A stretch of 36,479 bases of DNA from Planctomycetales bacterium 4572_13 (GTDB lineage Bacteria > Planctomycetota > Phycisphaerae > Sedimentisphaerales > Anaerohalosphaeraceae): assembly GCA_002084585.1 (NCBI GenBank), contig NBLM01000004.1:1-36479 (forward strand). The letters run 5' to 3'. Below, piece by piece: positions 27,673 to 35,123 of the stretch. Numbering within the stretch: position 1 is the first letter of the stretch; every line of letters begins with the position of its first letter. A model generated the notes under the pieces. It was not told the DNA's origin. It saw nothing but the letters and a program-made list of their open reading frames with translations, and did no database searches. Made by a program: the position numbers and the translations under genes.

Positions 27673-28161
27673 TCATTTTTTGTTTTTAATGTGGTCTAAC
27701 AGGCCGCCGTCGTTGACGATTTCCAGAGCGAAGTCCGGTAGCGGCGTAAATTCGATTTTTGTTCCCTGCGTCTTATTGTCAATCGTGCCCGCTTTGTAGT
27801 CAATTTCCAGCTCGTCGCCGTCATTGATTTTATCCAATGCACCGTGCAGTTCGATCGGATAGAATCCGCAGTTGATACAGTTGCGATAAAAGATCCGCGC
27901 GAACGAATGCGCGATCACCACACCGATGTTGGCGCCTTGGATTGCCCATACCGCGTGTTCCCGCGACGAACCGCAGCCAAAGTCATCGCCGCAGACGATC
28001 ACATCGCCCGCCTGATGTTTAGCCATAAACTCTGTATCCAAATCTTCCATACAATGCAATGCCAACTCGGCCACATCGTCGGTGTTCAAATACCGAGCCG
28101 GAATAATCTCATCCGTATTAACATGATCCCGTTTATAAACATGTGCTTTTGCCATCTTCAT
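27673..28161 (-). CDS. leuD: 3-isopropylmalate dehydratase small subunit
   Basis: DHVNTDEIIPARYL, GDDFGCGSSREHAVWAIQGANIGVVIAHSFARIFYRNCINCG. Confidence 0.96.
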   Translation of the reverse strand: MKMAKAHVYKRDHVNTDEIIPARYLNTDDVAELALHCMEDLDTEFMAKHQAGDVIVCGDDFGCGSSREHAVWAIQGANIGVVIAHSFARIFYRNCINCGFYPIELHGALDKINDGDELEIDYKAGTIDNKTQGTKIEFTPLPDFALEIVNDGGLLDHIKNKK

Positions 28162-28173
28162 TTCCCTTTTTTA

Positions 28174-28206
28174 AACCACGGTTTTCACGGATTTTCACAG
28201 ATTCAA
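28174..28206. repeat. short repeat of the ACCACGG(A/T)TTTCACGGATTTTCACAG type
   Basis: AACCACGGTTTTCACGGATTTTCACAGATTCAA upstream of leuD. Confidence 0.5.
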
Positions 28207-28208
28207 TT

Positions 28209-28284
28209 TAACCATGAAGATCATGAAGACCAGGAAGATTAAATAAAGATCAGTTCTTTATTTCTTTCATGTACTTCATGGTTA
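28209..28284. repeat. palindromic intercistronic element (leuD/leuC gap)
   Basis: TAACCATGAAGATCATGAAGACC...AATAAAGATCAGTTCTTTATTTCTTTCATGTACTTCATGGTTA; supplies the leuC stop codon. Confidence 0.65.
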
Positions 28285-29544
28285 TAAATATTTTCTTGGG
28301 TCAGTCAATTGGCCTTCAACGGCACTTGCCGCCGCCGTTGCCGGGCTGGCGAGATAGACCCCGCTCTTTGGGCTTCCCATTCGACCCACAAAGTTGCGGT
28401 TGGTGGTGCTGACGCATTTTTCACCTTCGGCCAGAATGCCCATAAATCCGCCGAGGCACGCTCCGCAGGTTGGTGCACTGACCACACAGCCGGCATCATA
28501 GAAAATCTCCGCCAGGCCCTCATCAATCGCCTGCTTCCAGATTCGAGGCGTTGTCGGCACAATGATCGTCCGAATCGCAACCTCTTTGCCCTTAATAATC
28601 CCGGCGGCAATACGAAAATCCTCAATGCGGCCGTTCGTGCAGCTTCCGATATAGCACTGGTCCATCGCTTCGCCCGCACACTCACTGATCGGCTTGCCGT
28701 TACTCGGCAAATTCGGAAACGCCACCATCGGCTCTAGGCTCGAGCAGTCAATCGTATCTTCGTGCGAATAGACCGCATCCACATCCGATTCAAACACGGT
28801 ATAATCGGTCTTGCCCTTGAGCCGACCGTCCAGATAACGCTTGGTCGTTTCATCGAAGCCGATGATTCCGTTCTTACCACCGGCCTCAATCGCCATATTC
28901 GTAATCGTCATGCGTGCCGCCATTGACATCTCTTTCAGTGCCGGGCCGACAAACTCCATCGCCTTATACAATGCCCCATCAGTACCGATGCGACGAATCA
29001 CTTCAAGGACAACATCCTTGCTGTACACACCTTTACTAAGCGAGCCGGTCAATACAAACTTCATTGATTCGGGAACCTTAAACCAAAGTATCCCGGTCGC
29101 GATAGCCGCTGCGAGATCGGTCGAGCCGATCCCTGTCGAAAACGCACCGAACGCACCGTAAGTACAGGTGTGCGAATCACCACCGACAATCACCTCGCCG
29201 GGACGAATATGTCCCTGCTCCGGCAACAAAGCATGGCAGACACCCGCACGGCCGATTTTATAATAATACGGCAGCTTTTTCTCTTTCGCCCAAGTGTCCA
29301 GCCGTTTATGCAGTTCGGCACTTTTGATATCCTTGGCCGGCTGAAAGTGGTCGGGCGTAACTACAATCTTTTCCGGGTCGAAGACTTTGTCGATCCCCTT
29401 TTCTTTCAGCATCGAAATCGCCGGTGGCGTCGTAACATCATGGCACATAATCATATCCACCTGCGCATTAATCAACTCACCAGCGGCAACACGCTCTTTG
29501 CCTGCCGCCCGCGCCAAAATCTTTTCCGTTATCGTCATTGACAT
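28282..29544 (-). CDS. leuC: 3-isopropylmalate dehydratase large subunit
   Basis: [99 protein letters not shown]. Confidence 0.96.
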   Translation of the reverse strand: MSMTITEKILARAAGKERVAAGELINAQVDMIMCHDVTTPPAISMLKEKGIDKVFDPEKIVVTPDHFQPAKDIKSAELHKRLDTWAKEKKLPYYYKIGRAGVCHALLPEQGHIRPGEVIVGGDSHTCTYGAFGAFSTGIGSTDLAAAIATGILWFKVPESMKFVLTGSLSKGVYSKDVVLEVIRRIGTDGALYKAMEFVGPALKEMSMAARMTITNMAIEAGGKNGIIGFDETTKRYLDGRLKGKTDYTVFESDVDAVYSHEDTIDCSSLEPMVAFPNLPSNGKPISECAGEAMDQCYIGSCTNGRIEDFRIAAGIIKGKEVAIRTIIVPTTPRIWKQAIDEGLAEIFYDAGCVVSAPTCGACLGGFMGILAEGEKCVSTTNRNFVGRMGSPKSGVYLASPATAAASAVEGQLTDPRKYL

Positions 29545-29565
29545 TTGCTAATACTCCGTATTAAA

Positions 29566-29605
29566 AAACTCTAAATTCTAAGTATTTACAATTTAGGATT
29601 TTCCA
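29566..29605. repeat. AT-rich repeat related to the 10408 element
   Basis: CTCTAAATTCTAAGTATTTACAATTTAGGATTTTCC; encodes the last residues and the stop of leuA. Confidence 0.4.
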
Positions 29606-31163
29606 AGGGGGCATTATCCCCTTGGACCGCTACCATTCGGTTAATCGCGTCAACGAATGCCTTGGCGCTGGCTTCGATGATGTCGGTTGACACACCGCGG
29701 CCAATAAACACCCGACCCGCTTCGTTCTCGATTCGCACTGTGGCTTCACCCATCGCCTCAGTGCCGCCGGTGATCGAGCGAATACTGTAATGGTCCAGCT
29801 TAGGCGTCTGGCCCGTTGCCTGACGGATGGCTTCATACGCCGCATCCACCGGCCCGTCTCCACAGGCCGCCGCTTGCAATTCTTTGCCGTCAGCGCTGCG
29901 AATCTTCACAGCCCCCGTCGGCAGTGTTCCCGTACCGCTGGTAACGCTTAGGTAGTCCAGATGGTACGCTTCGTTGACCATGCGAACCTCATCGCCGATC
30001 AGTGCCGCTAAGTCCTCATCGAACACTTCTTTCTTTTTGTCGGCGATGATGAGAAAATGCTCATACACATGTTCCATTTCCTCATCGGACAGTGTATAGC
30101 CCATCTCTTCGAGCCGATGCCGCAACCCGTGCCGGCCCGTCCGTGCGGTCAATACCACCTTAGTCTTTTTTGCGCCCACATCTTCGGGCTTCATAATCTC
30201 GTAGGTCTCTCGCTTTTTCAGCACACCATCGACATGAATCCCCGAACTGTGCGCAAATGCGTTGCTACCAACAACCGCTTTATTTGCCGGCACCATAAAC
30301 CCAAGCAGGTCCGCCACCATCCGGCTGGTTCGGCAAAACTCCGTGGCGTTGATACCGGTATCGACATCAAAAAAGTCTTGCCGCGTCCGCATTGCCATCA
30401 CCACTTCTTCCATCGCCGCATTGCCCGCTCGCTCACCGATGCCGTTAATGGTGCATTCCACCTGCCGGGCACCATTTTGCACGGCCGCCAGTGAATTCGC
30501 CACCGCCATCCCAAGGTCATCATGACAGTGCGCACTGATAGTCGCCTTATCGATAGTCGGAACCTTCTCGCCAATCTGCTTAATCAGCTTCCCAAACTCA
30601 TACGGAATCGCATACCCGGTCGTGTCCGGTATATTCAGCACCGTCGCTCCAGCATCAATCACCGCTTCGAGTATCTCATACAGATACCCCGGCTCGGCTC
30701 GACCCGAATCTTCGGTATAAAACTCCACATCATCGGTATATTCCCGGGCGCGTTTCACCGCCGCGACAGCCATCTCAATGGCTTTGGCCTTTTTCTCGGC
30801 CAGCGTCGTGCCGTATTTATCGGCGGCGAACTTTCCGGCGATGTGAATATCCGACACGCCCAGCCCCGTATGGATCCGACTGCGTTTGGCTTTGGCCAAT
30901 GCCTTGCCGCAAGCGTCGATATCCGCCATCACCGCCCGCGACAGCCCGCAAATAATCGGTCCCTGGATTTCCTTAGAAATCAGCTCCACCGCCTCAAAAT
31001 CCTTCGGCGATGAGATTGGAAACCCCGCTTCGAGGATGTCCACGCCAAGCCGGGCCAATTGCCGGGCCACTTCGAGCTTTTCACGCACACCCAGCCGACT
31101 GCCCGCGGCCTGTTCGCCATCCCGCAGCGTTGTATCAAAAATCATCACTTTTTCTGAAGACAT
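29586..31163 (-). CDS. leuA: 2-isopropylmalate synthase
   Basis: MIFDTTLRDGEQAAGSRLGVREKLEVARQLARLGVDILEAGFP, HCHDDLGMAVANSLAAVQNGARQVECTINGIGERAGNAAMEE, HSSGIHVDGVLK, C-terminal regulatory domain. Confidence 0.96.
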   Translation of the reverse strand: MSSEKVMIFDTTLRDGEQAAGSRLGVREKLEVARQLARLGVDILEAGFPISSPKDFEAVELISKEIQGPIICGLSRAVMADIDACGKALAKAKRSRIHTGLGVSDIHIAGKFAADKYGTTLAEKKAKAIEMAVAAVKRAREYTDDVEFYTEDSGRAEPGYLYEILEAVIDAGATVLNIPDTTGYAIPYEFGKLIKQIGEKVPTIDKATISAHCHDDLGMAVANSLAAVQNGARQVECTINGIGERAGNAAMEEVVMAMRTRQDFFDVDTGINATEFCRTSRMVADLLGFMVPANKAVVGSNAFAHSSGIHVDGVLKKRETYEIMKPEDVGAKKTKVVLTARTGRHGLRHRLEEMGYTLSDEEMEHVYEHFLIIADKKKEVFDEDLAALIGDEVRMVNEAYHLDYLSVTSGTGTLPTGAVKIRSADGKELQAAACGDGPVDAAYEAIRQATGQTPKLDHYSIRSITGGTEAMGEATVRIENEAGRVFIGRGVSTDIIEASAKAFVDAINRMVAVQGDNAPLENPKL

Positions 31164-31181
31164 AGAATACCTCCCGTTTTT

Positions 31182-31211
31182 AACTGCGGATTTCACGGAT
31201 TTCCGCAGATT
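31182..31211. repeat. short palindromic repeat in the leuA leader
   Basis: AACTGCGGATTTCACGGATTTCCGCAGATT; CTGCGGA/TCCGCAG stem, related to the ACCACGG repeat. Confidence 0.5.
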
Positions 31212-31528
31212 TTTTCTCAATTAGAACCGAAAGTTCGCTATACAATAGCCGGGGGGTCCACCCTCGGTAAAGAATTTTTTCCGTTTTTAAGCCCCGGCAG
31301 GAGCGATACATAGTGAACATCTCTAATAGAGCCGTTTGAAACAAGCGGACTATTATGCCTAAAATAGCGAAAAAATCCACTCTAAATTGGGAAATTGGTT
31401 CGTTTAGGGATTGATAGGATAGTTTATGCGCCGCAGAGGCACAGAGTGAGCAGATCGCTACTACCAATACTAAAAATGCCGTCATCATATGACTCACAAA
31501 CAAGGGCATTTCAAACCGCGCTCACAGG

Positions 31529-31537
31529 TTATCCACA
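31529..31537 (+). promoter_or_regulatory. DnaA box (perfect R1-type) upstream of dnaA1
   Basis: TTATCCACA; second near-match TGTGGAAAA (TGTGGATAA) at 31619-31627. Confidence 0.65.
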
Positions 31538-31750
31538 AACGGTGTTTGTCCTGTTAGAACTCTGTTAAGAATAAAAATTTTTCGCGTCTAAGTTGCGTAT
31601 TTACGAAGACCTCTCCGGTGTGGAAAAGTATTTCCAAAAAAGCCGGTTGCAACCGCTTTTCAAAGCCCCTAACATTGGGCCAACTTGGCATTAGACGATT
31701 TGACAAAATAAGATTTGCAACTTCCTAATTGGAAACGGGAGAGGTTAGCT

Positions 31751-33154
31751 ATGCAGGCGGTTTTCACGGATGAAATGAGTGCGGTTGGCGAACGAATCGC
31801 TGATAAGGTTGGAAGCACACAATATCAGGTCTGGTTCAAACAGGCCACGCGGCTGGTGATGAAAGACGATCATGTGGAAGTCGCCGCCGCGAATCCCTTT
31901 ATCTGCAACTGGATTCAGGGACATTTTGCCTCGATGATCGAAGAGGCCGTACACGAGGTGTTCGGTGTACCATCGCCGTTGCGGTTCCAGGTGGACGGAA
32001 AACTCGCAAAACGCCCCGACAAACCCATCATGGAGCACCAGAAAACCGAACGGGTACTCAATTCATTGCGGCGGACGCCGGTCCAACCGAAACGCGGCAT
32101 CGGTGAAAAACCCCTCAAACTGACACTGGACACATTCGTGGTCGGCCCGAAAAATCAATTGGCCTTTAATGCCGCTCAGACGCTTGCCCGTGAGGAAACC
32201 AGCCCCTTTAATCCCCTGTTTCTCCACGGCGGCTATGGCATTGGAAAGACCCACCTGTTGCAAGGGGTCTGTAACGCAATTTATGCCAGCCGGCCCGACT
32301 GCCGATGGGCGTATTTGTCCGCCGAAGAGTTTGCCAACCAGTATGTCGTCGCACTCAAGACCCGTAAGCTGGATGCGTTCAGGCGGCGGCTGCGAAACCT
32401 CGATGTGCTGGCCATCGATGATATTCATTTTCTCGCCAACAAAAACGCCATGCAGGAGGAGTTCCTCCATACCTTTAATACCATCGATCTCGCGGGAAAA
32501 CAGGTCATTCTCGCATCGGACGCCCATCCCAAAGAGATCGGAAAACTTTGCGAAAAACTTGTCAATCGGTTTGTTTCAGGGATGGTGGTGCGGGTCGATG
32601 CGCCGGATTTTGAAACACGACGCCGAATTTGCTCCCAGCGAGCGGCAGGGATGAAGCTAAATATATCACAGGATGTGATCGACTATATCGCGGGCAGCAT
32701 CAGTGCCAGTGTGCGCGAACTGGAAGGGGCCTTGGTCAAATTGGCGGCCTTTGGCTCGCTCAGCGGCCAGCGGATATCCCTGACCGTCGCACAGCAGGTA
32801 CTCGCCGACCAGATCGCCCGGACGGACCCGGTTGTGCATCATTCCGAGATTGTCTCGGTTACAGCGGAATTCTTCGGAGTCAGTGTTTCAGATGTTTATT
32901 CGGCGAAAAAAGACCGCACCACCTCTTTGGCTCGCGCGTTCGGGATGTATCTGCACCGACGGTTCACCAAGTCGTCCTACCCGGAGATCGGACGGGCCAT
33001 GGGCGGCAAAAACCACGCCACCGTCATCCTGGCCTGCCGCAAGATCGAAAGCCATCTCAAGACAAACAACGACCTGAAATGGCGAACCCCAACCGGCTGG
33101 CGCAATGTCCCGGCCAAAGACGCCCTCGACGCCCTTCTCGAAAAAGTTTCGTAA
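31751..33154 (+). CDS. dnaA: chromosomal replication initiator DnaA paralogue 1 (divergent)
   Basis: Domain I (MSAVGERIADKVGSTQYQVWFKQATRL), FVVGPKNQLAFNAA, Walker A GGYGIGKTHLLQ, Walker B LAIDDIHFLANK, EEFLHTFN, domain IV SYPEIGRAMGGKNHATVILACRKIE. ATG at 31751 preceded by GGGAGAGG. Confidence 0.93.
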   Translation: MQAVFTDEMSAVGERIADKVGSTQYQVWFKQATRLVMKDDHVEVAAANPFICNWIQGHFASMIEEAVHEVFGVPSPLRFQVDGKLAKRPDKPIMEHQKTERVLNSLRRTPVQPKRGIGEKPLKLTLDTFVVGPKNQLAFNAAQTLAREETSPFNPLFLHGGYGIGKTHLLQGVCNAIYASRPDCRWAYLSAEEFANQYVVALKTRKLDAFRRRLRNLDVLAIDDIHFLANKNAMQEEFLHTFNTIDLAGKQVILASDAHPKEIGKLCEKLVNRFVSGMVVRVDAPDFETRRRICSQRAAGMKLNISQDVIDYIAGSISASVRELEGALVKLAAFGSLSGQRISLTVAQQVLADQIARTDPVVHHSEIVSVTAEFFGVSVSDVYSAKKDRTTSLARAFGMYLHRRFTKSSYPEIGRAMGGKNHATVILACRKIESHLKTNNDLKWRTPTGWRNVPAKDALDALLEKVS

Positions 33155-33198
33155 AACCCACTTTTTACCCTTGTCCACCGGTGTTTAGGCAAAATCCT

Positions 33199-33227
33199 TT
33201 GACAAGCGGGCGGCGGATATGTAGAGT
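33199..33227 (+). promoter_or_regulatory. sigma70-type promoter for dnaA2
   Basis: TTGACA (33199-33204), 17-nt spacer, TAGAGT (33222-33227). Confidence 0.55.
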
Positions 33228-33278
33228 CTGGTATCACAATTCACCCAAGGTGTCCAAACGACTAAATAAAGGAACGAT

Positions 33279-34583
33279 GTGATCAAACAAAGTACGGCTG
33301 AAATTCTGAACGATGTTCTCGAGCGGGTTAAAGCCATCGACCCGGTGAATGTGCGTAAGTGGTTTGACGACCTGCACATCACCGCGTTTGACCACGGCTT
33401 GATGCAGATCGCCTGCCCGGATCAATCCTGTGCGGAGTACTTACAGGACAACTGTGCGGCAACCTTTACACAAGCGGCTCAGAATATCACCGGCCACTTG
33501 GTATCAGTCAATTTCTTCGATGTCAGCACCCGGCCCGACCCTCGGCAGATCGATACCCCTAAATATGTCCGTTTGCACCCGGATTATACCTTTGAGAATT
33601 TTGTGGTCGGTCCGTGCAACCGGCTGGCTCACGCAAGCTGCATCGCCACCAGCCAGAATCCCGGGGTGATCTATAATCCGCTGTTTCTCTATGGCAAGGT
33701 CGGCTTGGGCAAGACCCACCTGCTTCACGCGATCTGTCACGATGCCCGCAAGCAACAACAAAATGTGTCCATCCAGTTCCTAAGCTGTGAGGAATTCGTC
33801 AACGGCTTTATCAGTGCCATCGAAAAAGGAACCGTGCAAAACTTTCAGAATCAGTATCGCACAGTGGATATCCTGATTATCGACGATGTCCAGTTCCTGC
33901 GGGAACGCGAGCAGAGCCAGGAAGAGTTCTTTCACACCTTTAACGCCCTGTACAATAACCGCCGCCAGATTATTCTGACCGCCGACAGCGCCCCGCAGGA
34001 CTTAGCGGCGTTGGAGGAACGGCTTATCAGCCGCTTTAAGTGGGGCTTGGTGGCCCGGCTGGACGCGCCCGGCTATGAAACCCGTATCGCCATCGTCAAA
34101 AAGAAGGCCCATCTGCGCGGCCTGAACCTGCCCGACGGCATCGCCGAACTGGTCGCCGAGCATACTAAAACGAATATCCGTGAGCTGGAGGGGGCGCTGA
34201 CGATTATCTATGCTACAGCCCAGACGAGCGATGAGCCGATTACCATCGAACTGGCCCGGCGGGCACTGGGTGTGCAGGAGGCCGCCGCGTCCAGAGCCGT
34301 AACAATGAGCGATATTATTCATACCGTCAGCGGGCATTTTGATGTGCGGATTACCGACATTCAAAGCAAAAAACGAAGCCAGAGCATTGCCCTGCCCCGA
34401 CAGGTGTGTATGTATCTGGCACGAAACCTCACGCGGCACAGCTTGGAGGAGATCGGCGGCCATCTCGGCGGACGGGATCATTCAACAGTCCTCCACGCTT
34501 TCGCCAAGATCGAGCAGATGTATAAGGAAGAACCCAACTTCCGCGACAACATCGACCACCTCACCAATACCATCAAAAAATAG
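33279..34583 (+). CDS. dnaA: chromosomal replication initiator DnaA paralogue 2
   Basis: GTG start; FENFVVGPCNRLAHASC, GKVGLGKTHLLHAIC, LIIDDVQFLREREQSQEEFFHTFNALYNNRRQIILTAD, LISRFKWGLVARLDAPGYETR, domain IV SLEEIGGHLGGRDHSTVLHAFAKIEQM. Confidence 0.95.
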   Translation: MIKQSTAEILNDVLERVKAIDPVNVRKWFDDLHITAFDHGLMQIACPDQSCAEYLQDNCAATFTQAAQNITGHLVSVNFFDVSTRPDPRQIDTPKYVRLHPDYTFENFVVGPCNRLAHASCIATSQNPGVIYNPLFLYGKVGLGKTHLLHAICHDARKQQQNVSIQFLSCEEFVNGFISAIEKGTVQNFQNQYRTVDILIIDDVQFLREREQSQEEFFHTFNALYNNRRQIILTADSAPQDLAALEERLISRFKWGLVARLDAPGYETRIAIVKKKAHLRGLNLPDGIAELVAEHTKTNIRELEGALTIIYATAQTSDEPITIELARRALGVQEAAASRAVTMSDIIHTVSGHFDVRITDIQSKKRSQSIALPRQVCMYLARNLTRHSLEEIGGHLGGRDHSTVLHAFAKIEQMYKEEPNFRDNIDHLTNTIKK

Positions 34584-34680
34584 CCCCCGCTTCGCAAATA
34601 ACTGTGGAGCGGCGCAAGCCACCCGATTGCTGTAAACGGCGGAGCAAAATTGTCCCACCTGGTGGGCGGTTGAAAAGCGT
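34583..34680 (+). repeat. dispersed palindromic repeat, degenerate copy F
   Basis: GTGGAGCGGCGCAAGCCACCCGATTGCTGTAAACGG...CCACCTGGTGGGCGGTTGAAAAGCG right after the dnaA2 stop. Confidence 0.5.
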
Positions 34681-34765
34681 ACCCCTAAAGAGATTTCCAC
34701 AGACAACCATAGACACAAAAAAGGCCAAGACATGCTGATAAACACAATCTTGGCCCAAAAACAAG

Positions 34766-34807
34766 CTCCCCGAGTAGGACTCGAACCTACGACATAGCGG
34801 TTAACAG
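34766..34807 (-). other. tRNA-Asn 3' fragment (anticodon loop to discriminator), att-site-like
   Basis: Minus strand CTGTTAACCGCTATGTCGTAGGTTCGAGTCCTACTCGGGGAG: GTT anticodon, intact T arm GTAGG-TTCGAGT-CCTAC and 3' acceptor strand; no matching 5' half (TCCCCGA or a normal D arm) beside it. Confidence 0.75.
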
Positions 34808-35123
34808 GCGCGAAGATTTGCAATCCAGAATTACCCTTTCCGTCTCTTAAAACGAGCTAATTTCTCATAACCGCATTAGTTACAAGCAATAACAATCACA
34901 TCCTTTTCCCGTTTAGTCCCGGCTATTTCCGTCATATTCCGTGTTTACCCCATTTTTTCCTTGCATTCTGCATAGATTCTGCATCACTACTGTCCGGTTA
35001 TAAGTCGAATAATGGCAAGTTGTTAGCAAAACTACCTTCTGGGCTATCGAAGTCAAATGCTGTAAACAGTTCCGAAATAGGCTTTTTCTCAAATTGCAGG
35101 ATACTCAAAACCTGTAGAATTTC

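Noticed and set aside
26852-27799. 315-aa plus-strand ORF over leuB and the leuB-leuD gap
   Set aside because: Antisense to leuB and running through the intercistronic repeat; no domain recognised.
31240-31270. T-box-like string on the minus strand (GAGGGTGGACCCCCC versus AGGGTGGNACCGCG) upstream of leuA
   Set aside because: One base short of the motif, no recognisable Stem I/specifier loop and no terminator hairpin with U-run before leuA; probably chance within a GC-rich hairpin.
31180-31509. 109-aa minus-strand ORF upstream of leuA
   Set aside because: Covers hairpins and repeat-like sequence, abuts the DnaA box region, no homology recognised; signal-peptide-like start is probably coincidental.
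34690-34702. GATTTCCACAGA as a DnaA box downstream of dnaA2
   Set aside because: Two mismatches to TTATCCACA and next to a degenerate repeat; not convincing.
34808-34860. Full tRNA (or class II tRNA) on the minus strand using the AAATTAGCTCGTTTTAAGAGAC segment as a D arm
   Set aside because: No 5' acceptor strand matching TCGGGGA, no GG in the D loop and mispaired anticodon stem; interpreted as a 3' fragment only.
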